Below are positions 26,173 through 35,317 of a DNA stretch of 64,000 nt, piece after piece. The position numbers were made by a program, and so were the translations under genes. Every line of letters starts with the position of its first letter. Positions within the stretch are counted from its first letter, which is position 1. Source of the stretch: Pseudomonadota bacterium (GTDB lineage Bacteria > Pseudomonadota > Gammaproteobacteria > Pseudomonadales > Oceanobacteraceae). The notes beneath the pieces are model-generated. The model did no database searches. It saw nothing but the letters and a program-made list of their open reading frames with translations, and was not told the DNA's origin. The stretch is from positions 186,001 to 250,000 of the forward strand of contig JAIXHJ010000002.1 in the NCBI GenBank assembly GCA_030145845.1, written 5' to 3'.

Positions 26173-27294
26173 TTAACGGCCGGCTTTCATATCTGACCAG
26201 AAGCGGGTCAGGATACGGTCGATTTTCTGACCGCGGATTTTGCTTGGGAACAGCTTCTTCTTGGTCTCTTCGCTTGGGTAAACCGATGGGTTGGCAGAGA
26301 TTTCAGGGTCCTGAAATTCTTTGGCGCCGGTGTTCGGGTTCGCATAAGCAACGTAGTTGGTGACCTCAGCAATAACTGCCGGTTCCATCAGATAGTTGAT
26401 GAACTTATAAGCGCCTTCCGGATTTTTGCTGTCGGCCGGAATGGCCATCATATCAAACCAGATCTGAGTACCTTCTTTCGGAATAACGTAGACGATTTCG
26501 TTACCGTTTTCAGCTTCTGCTGCGCGGTCGCCTGCCATCAGTACGTCACCGGACCAGCCGATTGCCACACAGGTATCGCCGTTAGCCAGATCGTTGATGT
26601 ACTGGGAAGAATGGAACTGGGTAACGTAAGGACGCAGTTCTTTCATCAGCTTGGTCGCAGGGCTGTTGTCGCCGTAGTCTTTTTTGTCCAGGCTGTTCGG
26701 GTCAATGCCGACGTAGTTCATCAGCAGCGGGTAGATTTCATCCGGGGAGTCGAGGAAGCTGACGCCACATTCAGACAGTTTTTTCAGGTTTTCCGGTTTG
26801 AATACCAGATCCCAGCTGTCCACCGGTGCATCATCGCCGAGGATTTTTTTAATCATGGCGACGTTATAGCCGATACCGGTGGTACCCCACAGGTACGGAA
26901 TACCGTATTTATTACCCGGATCCGCTGTTTCCAGATAACCGAGCAGATCTTTATCGATGTATTTCAGGTTAGGCAGTTTGGATTTATCCAGCGGCATAAA
27001 GGTGCCGGCCTTAATCTGACGGCCCATAAAGTGAGAAGTCGGTACTACAATGTCATAACCAGAATTACCGGCCAGCAGTTTGGCTTCCAGTACTTCGTTA
27101 CTGTCGAAGTAGTCACTGATGACTTTGATACCGGTTTCTTTTTCGAAATTCGGTACGGTATCTTCGGCAATATAATCAGACCAGTTATAGAAATGGATTT
27201 CTTCCTGTGCCTGTGCCGTCGTTGTCAGACCTGCTACAGCCATGGCCAGAACCGAAGCTGAAAACTTCAGACGGGTTGACAGTTTTTTCTTCAT
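26173..27294 (-). CDS. potF: Periplasmic putrescine-binding protein, PotF type
   Basis: A 373-residue extracellular solute-binding protein. I start it at 27294 (MKKKLSTRL) because the first 21 residues then form a signal peptide ending AQA and GAAAGAG lies just upstream; an ATG 27 bp earlier is less likely. The mature protein begins EEIHFYNWSDYIAEDTV, characteristic of PotD/PotF. It is convergent with the amidotransferase gene and about 160 bp downstream of the second PuuA gene, probably the last gene of that transcript. It would deliver putrescine to PotGHI. Confidence 0.93.
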   Translation of the reverse strand: MKKKLSTRLKFSASVLAMAVAGLTTTAQAQEEIHFYNWSDYIAEDTVPNFEKETGIKVISDYFDSNEVLEAKLLAGNSGYDIVVPTSHFMGRQIKAGTFMPLDKSKLPNLKYIDKDLLGYLETADPGNKYGIPYLWGTTGIGYNVAMIKKILGDDAPVDSWDLVFKPENLKKLSECGVSFLDSPDEIYPLLMNYVGIDPNSLDKKDYGDNSPATKLMKELRPYVTQFHSSQYINDLANGDTCVAIGWSGDVLMAGDRAAEAENGNEIVYVIPKEGTQIWFDMMAIPADSKNPEGAYKFINYLMEPAVIAEVTNYVAYANPNTGAKEFQDPEISANPSVYPSEETKKKLFPSKIRGQKIDRILTRFWSDMKAGR

Positions 27295-27365
27295 TTCTCT
27301 TTCCTCGTAGTTATCGCTCAATGCACTTTAATATTACTTGAAATGATTAAAATGAATCCTTTTGT

Positions 27366-27396
27366 GGCCTGTCCTGCCGGTTAAGCAGGGCAGGCC
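27366..27396. other. Hairpin between the second PuuA gene and potF
   Basis: A 12-bp stem GGCCTGTCCTGC and GCAGGGCAGGCC with one mismatch. Read from the PuuA side it precedes potF. No clean U-run follows, so partial termination or protection of the potF message are both possible. Confidence 0.5.
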
Positions 27397-27450
27397 GTAT
27401 TTCATTTTATTTTCAGTAATTTACAGGCATAAATCGGGCCGATTTATACG

Positions 27451-28794
27451 CTAAACGTTCAATAATAAGTGCTCGCGCTCCCAGGAGCTGATTACCTTGT
27501 GGAAAGTCTCATATTCGGCACGTTTTACCCCGATAAAGGCTTCCACAAAATCCGACCCCATGAGTTCCTGAAGTTCCGGACACTGTTCCAGCAGGCGCAG
27601 GCCCTCTTCCAGCGTCCGGGCCAGTTCCACGGTATCACCATCTTCGGCAGCAGCGTCATAAGTTGGCTTGGTTGGTTGTATTTTTCCTTTCAGACCGAGG
27701 TAACCACAGGCCAGACTGGCGGCAATGGCGAGATAGGGGTTGCTGTCGGAACCGGGGAAGCGGTTTTCGATCCGGGTCGCCGCCGGAACGGCTTCCGGAA
27801 TACGCAGACCGGTTGTGCGGTTGTCGATACCCCATTTCATATTAATCGGCGCGGCTATTTCTGGTGCAAAGCGGCGGTACGAGTTTACATTTGGTGCAAA
27901 AAAACTGAGCGCATTCGGAATATATTTCTGCAGACCACCGAGGTAGTGGTAGAAAGATTCACTGAACGTTCCGTCTTCATTGGCGAAAATATTTTTTCCG
28001 GTCTGCACGTCCACCAGACTCTGGTGAATATGCATGGCACTGCCGGGTTCATTCTGCATCGGCTTGGCCATAAAGGTGGCATAAATACCGTGCTTCATGG
28101 CCGCTTCGCGCAGGGTGCGTTTGAAGAAAAAGACCTGGTCGGCGAGATTCAGCGGGTCGCCGTGCAGGAAATTGATTTCCATCTGTGCAGCACCGGATTC
28201 GTGGATCAGGGTATCCACGTCGAGGTTCTGTGCTTCACAGTAACTGTACAGGGTGTCAATGAAGGGGTTGAATTCATTGGCAGCATCAATGCTGTAGGAG
28301 CGGCGGGCCGTTTCCTGGCGACCGGAGCGGCCGACGGCCGGCTTGATTTCATAGTCCGGATCGAGGTTACGCTCGATCAGATAGAATTCCATTTCCGGTG
28401 CAATCACAGGCTGCAGACCATCACGCTCGAACAGTTCGAGGATGCGGCGCAGGACGGTGCGGCTGGACAGCGGATGCAGCTGACCTTCAGAGGTATAGCA
28501 GTCGTTGATAACCTGTGCGGTCGGCTCATCGGCCCAGGGCACCAGACGCAGGGTGTTGGGGTCCGGGCGCAGCACCATATCACGGTCGCTGGCATCGACA
28601 ATATCGTAATGGTTGTCGGCCCAGTCGCCGGTGACGGTCTGTACCAGGATGGATTCCGGAATCCGCCCGCCATTCTCGGCGAGGAACTTCCGTGGTGGAT
28701 AAAATTTACCCCGGGCATTGCCGGTCATATCGGCCAGGGTGGATTCTACTTCAGTTATGCCATTCTCTTTGAGAAACCTTTCTACGGCTTCCAT
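27451..28794 (-). CDS. puuA: Gamma-glutamylputrescine synthetase (second PuuA copy)
   Basis: A 447-residue glutamine-synthetase-fold ligase. Motifs: APEMEFYLIERNLDPDYE, ESGAAQMEINFLHGDPL, EPGSAMHIHQSLVD and IDNRTTGLRIPEAVPAATRI. It is divergent from puuB, which is the classic partner: PuuA makes gamma-glutamylputrescine and PuuB oxidises it. That context makes this copy the better candidate for the true PuuA than the one at 20748. About 268 bp separate it from puuB. Confidence 0.9.
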   Translation of the reverse strand: MEAVERFLKENGITEVESTLADMTGNARGKFYPPRKFLAENGGRIPESILVQTVTGDWADNHYDIVDASDRDMVLRPDPNTLRLVPWADEPTAQVINDCYTSEGQLHPLSSRTVLRRILELFERDGLQPVIAPEMEFYLIERNLDPDYEIKPAVGRSGRQETARRSYSIDAANEFNPFIDTLYSYCEAQNLDVDTLIHESGAAQMEINFLHGDPLNLADQVFFFKRTLREAAMKHGIYATFMAKPMQNEPGSAMHIHQSLVDVQTGKNIFANEDGTFSESFYHYLGGLQKYIPNALSFFAPNVNSYRRFAPEIAAPINMKWGIDNRTTGLRIPEAVPAATRIENRFPGSDSNPYLAIAASLACGYLGLKGKIQPTKPTYDAAAEDGDTVELARTLEEGLRLLEQCPELQELMGSDFVEAFIGVKRAEYETFHKVISSWEREHLLLNV

Positions 28795-28905
28795 AAGTCA
28801 CCTTTGCTTACGCGTTTTGTGGGCGACTCCCGGTGATTCCGGCTTACACAATCTTCTGCTACATCTCATGCAACCTCCGGAAGCGGGCGCCTGCCCGGGT
28901 TTAAC

Positions 28906-28921
28906 CCGAATATTTATTCGG
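28906..28921. promoter_or_regulatory. Palindrome in the divergent puuA-puuB promoter region
   Basis: CCGAATA and TATTCGG flank two bases, a perfect 7-bp dyad midway between the divergent genes. A TetR-type regulator is encoded directly after puuB, so this is a plausible operator. No second copy was noticed elsewhere. Confidence 0.4.
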
Positions 28922-29062
28922 AAACTTAGGTTATGTAATTGCCTGACGCAAATCAACTGTAAAAGCTGCTGAATGTAACAATTGTTCTGTGTACAATCTC
29001 AAAAATTGAATTATTATTCGGTTTTCAATGATTCAGAAGATTATCAGCAAGGTGGTGAAGAG

Positions 29063-30343
29063 ATGACTGCAGCCGGCTATGACGCCTCTTATTATGTTGC
29101 GACAGCCAATACACTGGACAGATTTCCTGCACTGGAAGGGGAAACGGATACGGATGTGTGCGTGATCGGAGCGGGTTACACGGGGATGTCAGCGGCGCTT
29201 CATCTGGCGGAAAAGGGCTATCAGGTGACCCTGCTGGAAGCCAACCGTGTCGGCTGGGGCGCGTCAGGCCGTAATGGTGGCCAGGTCTGTCCGGGACACA
29301 ACAAAGAACACAGCTATCTGGCGGACAAAGCCGGGCGGAAGGATGCCGACAGCTTGTGGCAGATGTCACTGGAGTCGGTTGAACTGGTGAAGGAGCTGGT
29401 CAGCAGGCACGACATTCAGTGCGACCTGAAATCCGGCATTGCCTATGTGGCTGCGCGTCCGAAGGACGTGCAGTACATGCATGACTCCGCCACCTATATG
29501 CAGCAGGAACTGAACTACGATGGCGTGCGTCACCTGAGCACCGCGGAGGTGCAGGACATGCTGGGCACGGATCAGTACTACGGCGGCAAGCTGTGGACCG
29601 ACGCCGCTCACCTGCATCCGCTGAATTATGCGCTGGGTCTGGCTGCGGCGGCGGTTAAGGCCGGCGTAAAGATTTACGAAAACAGCCGCGTCAGCGGCTA
29701 TCAGGCCGGCAGTCAGGCGCAGGTGCGTACTGATAAGGGCGTGGTACGCTGCCGTTATATTCTGCTCGCCTGCAATGGTTATCTGGATAAGCTGGAACCG
29801 CGTATCGCCGGTAAAATCATGCCCATCAAAAGCCTGATGCTGGCGACCGAACCACTGCCGGAGGCACTGTGCCGTCAGATCAACCGTGACGACATCGCCG
29901 TGGCGGATTCCAAGTTTGCGGTGAATTATTTCCGCCTGTCGGGCGATAACCGCATGCTCTGGGGTGGCCGTGAAACCTATACCGGGCGCATGCCGGTGGA
30001 CGTTGCCTCGTTTGTGCGTAAAGCCATGATCCGCCGTTACCCCTTCCTGAAAGATGTGCGCATTGATTACGGCTGGGGCGGCAGTCTGGCGATTACCCTC
30101 AACCGGCAGCCACATTTTGAACGCCTGGAAGACAACCTGTTTGTTGCGCAGGGCTATTCCGGTCATGGTGTGGCGATGGCGACCCTGGGCGGCAAGCTGA
30201 TGGCGGAAGCCATCAGTACCTCGGCGGAACGGTTTGATGTCTTCTCGCGTTTCCCGACCCCGGCTTTCCCCGGTGGCACCCTGCTGCGTAAACCGGGACT
30301 GGTTGCCGGCATGCTCTACTATTCGCTGCTCGACATGCTCTGA
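29063..30343 (+). CDS. puuB: Gamma-glutamylputrescine oxidase
   Basis: A 426-residue DAO-family flavoenzyme. It oxidises gamma-glutamylputrescine to gamma-glutamyl-gamma-aminobutyraldehyde with release of ammonia and hydrogen peroxide. The FAD motif VCVIGAGYTGMSAALHLAEK is near residue 34, followed by GWGASGRNGGQVCPG, a PuuB/OrdL signature. AQGYSGHGVAMATLGGKL lies near the C-terminus. I start at 29063 (MTAAGYDASYY), behind GAAGAG; a longer frame to 28982 would begin in the promoter region. Confidence 0.92.
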   Translation: MTAAGYDASYYVATANTLDRFPALEGETDTDVCVIGAGYTGMSAALHLAEKGYQVTLLEANRVGWGASGRNGGQVCPGHNKEHSYLADKAGRKDADSLWQMSLESVELVKELVSRHDIQCDLKSGIAYVAARPKDVQYMHDSATYMQQELNYDGVRHLSTAEVQDMLGTDQYYGGKLWTDAAHLHPLNYALGLAAAAVKAGVKIYENSRVSGYQAGSQAQVRTDKGVVRCRYILLACNGYLDKLEPRIAGKIMPIKSLMLATEPLPEALCRQINRDDIAVADSKFAVNYFRLSGDNRMLWGGRETYTGRMPVDVASFVRKAMIRRYPFLKDVRIDYGWGGSLAITLNRQPHFERLEDNLFVAQGYSGHGVAMATLGGKLMAEAISTSAERFDVFSRFPTPAFPGGTLLRKPGLVAGMLYYSLLDML

Positions 30344-30436
30344 TCCCGTGCGGCCATCACCGCCGGGTTTCACCCGGTTGGTGGTTTGCCTGTATAATGC
30401 GCAGCCTTTAACTCCTCAAAGGATAATGCGTTCATC

Positions 30437-31081
30437 GTGAAAGCCCGTCAGAAAAAACAGGACCTTGCACCGCGCAATGCCCCCGTTCAGGGCCGGTCAC
30501 GTGAACGTTCGCGACAGATTCTGGATGCCACCAGTGAGCTGCTGGAGCAGGTCGGTTTTGATGATCTGAACACCATTCTGATTGCCGAAGCGGTCGGTAT
30601 TTCGGTGGGCTCGCTGTATCACTACTACCCCAATAAGCACGCTATTCTGCATGCCATGGCCATGCGCTGGCTGGAAGGTATTGCCCAGGCACTGGACAAT
30701 ATCCGCAGCTGGCCGGTGGAAGAAATGCCGCTGGATGATCTGCTCAACCGCATGCTGGCGGAAATGCTGGCGGTGTATAAAAAGCAGAAAGCGGTGCTGA
30801 CCCTGGTGCAGGCCATGTTCTCGGTGCCGGAACTGCGCGAGCTGGATACTCAGCACGATGAGATGGTGATCGCCTGTATGGCCGATGTTTTCCGCCGCGC
30901 CGGTATCAACCGTCATATCCGGGAACGTGAGCGTCTGGGGCGTCTGTATCTGGAAATGACCCACGCTGCCTTTCTGGTGATCGTGAATCAGAAGGGGGAG
31001 CGTTCGCGCAAAACCCTGGCCGATCTCAAACTGATGCTGAGCACGCTGCTGCATCACCATCTGCAGGCAGCGGACGGCTGA
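30437..31081 (+). CDS. TetR-family transcriptional regulator, GTG start
   Basis: A 214-residue protein with an N-terminal TetR helix-turn-helix (about residues 22-68; RSRQILDATSELLEQVGFDD, then AEAVGISVGSLYHYYPNKHA) and a helical C-terminal ligand domain. No in-frame ATG precedes the domain, so GTG at 30437 is the best start. The only good ribosome-binding sequence, AAAGGA, is 14 bases upstream and better serves a four-codon ATG frame (30426-30440) whose TGA overlaps this GTG. It probably controls the puuA/puuB promoters. Confidence 0.88.
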   Translation: MKARQKKQDLAPRNAPVQGRSRERSRQILDATSELLEQVGFDDLNTILIAEAVGISVGSLYHYYPNKHAILHAMAMRWLEGIAQALDNIRSWPVEEMPLDDLLNRMLAEMLAVYKKQKAVLTLVQAMFSVPELRELDTQHDEMVIACMADVFRRAGINRHIRERERLGRLYLEMTHAAFLVIVNQKGERSRKTLADLKLMLSTLLHHHLQAADG

Positions 31082-31131
31082 ACCCATCAGAGCGGTATGC
31101 AGATTTGCAAACCAAAAACGCCGGACACAAT

Positions 31132-31760
31132 CTACTGCTGTCCCACAGTTTTACCGAAATCTGTTTTCTGTAGACGAGGTTTACATCCGCAACGCCCAAT
31201 GCCTCCAAGGGGAACTTATCCCCTTGCCGGCGGGCGCACCCCAGCTTTTCGCTTTCTGGAGCGTCATCCTCATTCTCTCGATTTTTCCTGGCCACGGGCC
31301 CCTGCGACATCCCTGTCGCTGCGCGCTCGCCGGGCATCCATGCCCGGCGGGCCGGAAAAATCATCATTCATTTCGGCGCTCCCAGAGGCGAAGAAGTGGC
31401 AGTCTTGACGCCGCTTTTCAATACCGCTCTGTCGCTGAATACTGGTCAACGACATGACATTCAACCTGGTTGTGAATCGTATAAACAGGCGGTGAGGTTG
31501 CGGTAAAACAGCGCCTCTGGGCTCGCCGCAGAAAGCGACGATATTTCCGACCTGCCCGCAGGGACCCAGGCAAGAGGCCCCGGCCATGGATGGCCGATGG
31601 GTCACGTGGTCAGGAAATATCAAGGTTTCAAGGATAAACGAGCCAGACAGCGCGAAGCAGGGAGGTAGCCCGTCCGGCGAGAGGGGTAAGTCCCCTCTAT
31701 GAGGACAAGGGGACTGGGATTTTTCACAAACGTTTAAATAAAAATTTGTGGGACAGTAGG
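31132..31760 (-). repeat. Quasi-palindromic repeat element, copy B (629 bp)
   Basis: The second copy of the element at 16696-17464, in inverted orientation. Ends are CTACTGCTGTCCCACA (31132-31147) and TGTGGGACAGTAG (31748-31760). Just outside is a perfect 13-bp inverted repeat, AAAAACGCCGGAC (31114-31126) and GTCCGGCGTTTTT (31768-31780), so both strands end in a T-tract. Compared with copy A it shares long backbone blocks but has different hairpin modules at three or four places. The terminal pair changes together (CTCACA/TGTGAG in A, CCCACA/TGTGGG in B). The ORFs in it are in the same spurious family as in copy A. It fills the gap between the TetR gene and puuC. Confidence 0.82.
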
Positions 31761-31806
31761 GACACAGTCCGGCGTTTTTTTATTGCGGGGCTGATAAGTA
31801 CCCGGA

Positions 31807-33291
31807 TCAGTACTCGATCCAGGTGGTTTTCAGTTCGCTGTAATCGTCCAGCGCGTGCAGGGATTTATCGCGGCCGTTGCCGGATTCACCAAAGCCACCA
31901 AACGGCACGGTAATATCACCGCCGAAATAGTTATTCACACCCATGGTGCCGGTACGCACACCATCCGCCACTTTCAGCGCGGTGGAAATATCGCGGCTCC
32001 AGACACCACCGGCCAGGCCGTAGCGGGAATCGTTGGCAATGCGGATGGCCTCGTCAGCATCTTTAAAACGGATAGCGGAAACCACCGGGCCGAAAATTTC
32101 TTCCTGAGCGATGGTCATGCTGTTATCCACATCGGCGAACAGCGTGGCCTGGTGGAAGGTACCACCGTTATCGGTCAGCGCATCACCACCGGTCAGCAGA
32201 CGGGCACCGGACTGCTGACCGATCTGCACATATTTCTGAATGGTGTTGATCTGGTTCTGGTCGATGACCGCCCCCATGCGGGTTTGCGGGTCCAGCGGAT
32301 TGCCCGGTGTCCAGCTTCTGGCGTGCTCAACCACCTTCTGCAGGAATTCTTCATAGATGCTGTCCTGCACCAGCAGACGGGTACCGGCGGTGCAGGTCTG
32401 ACCACAGTTATAAAAACCGGCAACGGCGGCCCACATGGCGGCAGTATCCAGATCGGCATCGGCAAACACGATATTGGCGCTCTTACCACCCAGCTCGAGG
32501 AAGGTACGCTTGAGGTTGCTCTGACCGGAATACTGCATCAGCAGTTTGCCGACCGCGGTAGAACCGGTGAAGGTCTGGCCGTCGATATCCGGGTGCAGTG
32601 CCAGATGTTTCCCCAGATTGATACCGTCGCCCGGCAGAACATTGAGGACGCCATCCGGCAGGCCGGCTTCGCTGGCCAGTTCGGCCAGGCGGATTGCCGT
32701 CAGTGGGGTTTTCGGGTCTGGCTTAAGGATGACGGAATTACCGGCGGCCAGTGCCGGTGCCAGTTTCCAGGCGGTGGTCGACAGCGGGAAATTCCACGGC
32801 ACGATGGCTGACACCACCCCCAGTGGCAGACGCTGAATCAGTGCCAGGGTGCCGGGCGCGGTGGGAGCGATTTCACCATAGACTTTGTCGATGGCTTCGC
32901 CGGTCCAGCGGATGGTGTTGACGGCACCGGGAACGTCGATGCCGGTGGTATCGGCAATGGGTTTACCCACATCCAGCGTTTCCAGCAGTGCCATCTCGTC
33001 GGCATTCTCTTCAATCAGCTGCGCCCAGCGCACGATGATTTTTTTGCGCTCCATTGGCGCCATCCGTGACCAGACGCCGGAGTTGAAGGCCGCCCGGGCG
33101 ATTTTTACCGCGGCGTCGGCATCGGCCTGTTTGCAGTCCGGAATCTGTGCCAGCACGTCACCGGTGGCCGGGTTGATACAGGGCTGGGTCTCACCGGACA
33201 GCGCCTGTGCCGGTCTGCCATTTACCCAGGCGTGGGCAGGGATGGTTACTTGTGCGGCTGCGGCCGTCCAGTCGGCAGTGGTCTGGCTCAT
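31807..33291 (-). CDS. puuC: Gamma-glutamyl-gamma-aminobutyraldehyde dehydrogenase
   Basis: A 494-residue NAD(P)-dependent aldehyde dehydrogenase. Catalytic cysteine in YNCGQTCTAGTRL, general-base glutamate in TFLELGGKSAN, and Asn in VPWNFPL. The C-terminus FGESGNGRDKSLHALDDYSE is the PuuC/KauB signature. It oxidises the PuuB product to gamma-glutamyl-GABA and accepts other aminoaldehydes in studied members. It lies just outside the inverted repeat pair, with only 47 bp between copy B's right end and its stop codon. Confidence 0.92.
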   Translation of the reverse strand: MSQTTADWTAAAAQVTIPAHAWVNGRPAQALSGETQPCINPATGDVLAQIPDCKQADADAAVKIARAAFNSGVWSRMAPMERKKIIVRWAQLIEENADEMALLETLDVGKPIADTTGIDVPGAVNTIRWTGEAIDKVYGEIAPTAPGTLALIQRLPLGVVSAIVPWNFPLSTTAWKLAPALAAGNSVILKPDPKTPLTAIRLAELASEAGLPDGVLNVLPGDGINLGKHLALHPDIDGQTFTGSTAVGKLLMQYSGQSNLKRTFLELGGKSANIVFADADLDTAAMWAAVAGFYNCGQTCTAGTRLLVQDSIYEEFLQKVVEHARSWTPGNPLDPQTRMGAVIDQNQINTIQKYVQIGQQSGARLLTGGDALTDNGGTFHQATLFADVDNSMTIAQEEIFGPVVSAIRFKDADEAIRIANDSRYGLAGGVWSRDISTALKVADGVRTGTMGVNNYFGGDITVPFGGFGESGNGRDKSLHALDDYSELKTTWIEY

Positions 33292-33414
33292 GTCGGTCTC
33301 CGGAAATTAACAGTCAGTAAGTCATTGTGGGTGCTGTTGCGCGTTTTGTGTATATATCCTGATGGGTATATGCTGCGGCAGCAGCCGTTTTATTATCAGA
33401 GCAAAGGAATTGCG

Positions 33415-33852
33415 ATGAAACCGACCATCCTGAGCGTACTGCTCACTCTCCTGTCACTGCCGGCGATGGCAGACATTTATCAATGGACAGACGCCGCCGG
33501 CCAGGTGCACTTCGGCGACCGTCCGCCGCCGGATGCCGGCAGTAAAGAAGTGACCGTGCAGGTGAATACCTACACCAGTATCACCTACGACCTGTCGGTG
33601 TTTGATACCGGCAATACGCTGGTGATGTATACCACCGACAGCTGTGGTTACTGCCGGCAGGCCCGTGCCTACTTCCGCGCGCACAACATTCCTTATCAGG
33701 AGCGCAATATCGACAGCAGCCGCAGCGCCAGGCTGCAGCACAAAAACATGAAAGCCACCGGAGTGCCGGTCATCCTGCTGGGCAAACATCGTATGAACGG
33801 CTTTCAGGAAGCGCAGTTCCGGCGCTTCTATCAGCACTACGCGCAGAACTGA
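33415..33852 (+). CDS. Exported DUF4124-glutaredoxin fusion protein
   Basis: A 145-residue protein. A signal peptide (MKPTILSVLLTLLSLPAMA, 19 residues) precedes a DUF4124 domain (about 20-50; DIYQWTDAAGQVHFGDRPP). A glutaredoxin/thioredoxin-fold domain follows (about 65-140) with the redox motif CGYC at 77-80 and the cis-proline region TGVPVI at 115-120. It should act in the periplasm on disulfides. AAAGGA lies before the ATG at 33415; an upstream in-frame extension is not credible. No link to the aldehyde dehydrogenases on either side is evident. Confidence 0.88.
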   Translation: MKPTILSVLLTLLSLPAMADIYQWTDAAGQVHFGDRPPPDAGSKEVTVQVNTYTSITYDLSVFDTGNTLVMYTTDSCGYCRQARAYFRAHNIPYQERNIDSSRSARLQHKNMKATGVPVILLGKHRMNGFQEAQFRRFYQHYAQN

Positions 33853-33864
33853 GACGCGGCGCCG

Positions 33865-35310
33865 CTACTGGTGACTGATCATGATGTGGCGCACGACGCT
33901 GTAATCCTCCAGTGAATACATCGACAGGTCCTTGCCGTAGCCGGAGCGCTTAAGGCCGCCGTGGGGCATTTCGCTGGGCAGCAGGAAGTGGTTGTTGATC
34001 CAGGTGGAGCCGTATTCCAGCTCGCTGGCCACCGCCATGGCACGGCCGATATTGCCTGACCACACGGATGACGCCAGCCCGTACTGGGAGTCGTTGGCCC
34101 AGGCAATGGCCTGGGCGGCGTCGTCACAGGGCGTCACTGACACCACCGGGCCGAACACTTCACGCTGCACAATTTCATCATCATGGCGGGCACCGGCGAG
34201 CAGGGTTGGCTGATAATAAAAGCCGTCGCCCGGTGGGATGCTGCCACCCGCGGCCAGTTCAATGTGCGGCAGTTCCAGCGCCCGCTCGACAAAGCTGGCA
34301 ACGCTGTTGCGCTGACGCTGGCTGATCAGCGGGCCGAGGTCGTTGTGACGGTCATCCGCCTGATTGAAGCGCAGCGCCGATACCTGATCCGCGAGCCGGG
34401 TCAGCAGCCGCTCGTAGACGGGTTTTTCCACATACAGATGGCAGGCCGCCGTGCAGTCCTGGCCGGCGTTGTAATAGCCATAGCGGCTGATGCCGGCAGC
34501 CACGGCGTCGAGATCGGCATCCTTCAGCACAATCGCCGGTGCCTTGCCGCCCAGCTCCAGGTGGGTGCGTTTGACGGTTCTGACGGCGGCCTGCAGCACT
34601 TTCTGGCCGGTGGAAATATCGCCGGTCAGGGAGGCCATCTGCACATCACGGTGGTTGATCAGCTGGCTGCCGGTGTGTTCACCGCGGCCGAGCACAATAT
34701 TGACCACCCCGGGCGGCAGGATGTCGTTGAAAATATCGGCCAGAATCAGTGCCGTCAGGGGGGTCTGCTCCGACGGCTTGAACACCAGCGTGTTGCCGGC
34801 GGCGATGACCGGTGCAATTTTCCACGCAGCCATCATCAGCGGGTAATTCCACGGCGCGATGGCGGCCACCACCCCGATCGGATCACGCCGCACCAGACTG
34901 GTGTGTTGTTGCATGTATTCGCCGGCGGCGGGCGCGTGCTGATTGCGCACGGCGGCGGCGAAAAAGCGGAATACGTCGGCGCTGGCCGGTATTTCGTCAT
35001 CACACACCTGATACAGGGGTTTGCCGCAGTTCAGGGCCTCCAGGGGTGCCAGCCGGGCGGCCTGGCTGTCGATGGCGTCGGCAATGGCGAGCAGGTAAGC
35101 CGCGCGCTGGGCCGGTGTGGTGCGGCGCCAGCGGGTGGCGGCATGACGGGCGGCGGCGACGGCGGCATCGGTCTGCTCGGCCGACGCCTGGGGCAGATTG
35201 ACGATCAGGCTGCCGTTGCGCGGATTGATGACGGCTTCGCTTTCACCGTCACCATTCAGGCGTTCGCCGCCAATCAGTAATTTCCGGGGCAGGGTATTGG
35301 CTTCCGGCAT
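33865..35310 (-). CDS. patD: Gamma-aminobutyraldehyde dehydrogenase, PatD type (first copy)
   Basis: A 481-residue aldehyde dehydrogenase that should oxidise 4-aminobutanal to GABA. Catalytic cysteine in [14 protein letters not shown], glutamate in [13 protein letters not shown]. The C-terminal block [20 protein letters not shown] is typical of PatD/YdcW. It is encoded 7 bp behind a LysR gene on the same strand, probably co-transcribed. A second PatD-type gene at 40661 lies on the other side of the same regulator, so the pair may differ in substrate or control. Confidence 0.87.
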   Translation of the reverse strand: MPEANTLPRKLLIGGERLNGDGESEAVINPRNGSLIVNLPQASAEQTDAAVAAARHAATRWRRTTPAQRAAYLLAIADAIDSQAARLAPLEALNCGKPLYQVCDDEIPASADVFRFFAAAVRNQHAPAAGEYMQQHTSLVRRDPIGVVAAIAPWNYPLMMAAWKIAPVIAAGNTLVFKPSEQTPLTALILADIFNDILPPGVVNIVLGRGEHTGSQLINHRDVQMASLTGDISTGQKVLQAAVRTVKRTHLELGGKAPAIVLKDADLDAVAAGISRYGYYNAGQDCTAACHLYVEKPVYERLLTRLADQVSALRFNQADDRHNDLGPLISQRQRNSVASFVERALELPHIELAAGGSIPPGDGFYYQPTLLAGARHDDEIVQREVFGPVVSVTPCDDAAQAIAWANDSQYGLASSVWSGNIGRAMAVASELEYGSTWINNHFLLPSEMPHGGLKRSGYGKDLSMYSLEDYSVVRHIMISHQ

Positions 35311-35317
35311 ACATACC

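Noticed and set aside
27469-28836. 455-codon open frame on the plus strand
   Set aside because: Antisense to the second PuuA gene; composition is that of a shadow frame and there is no ribosome-binding site.
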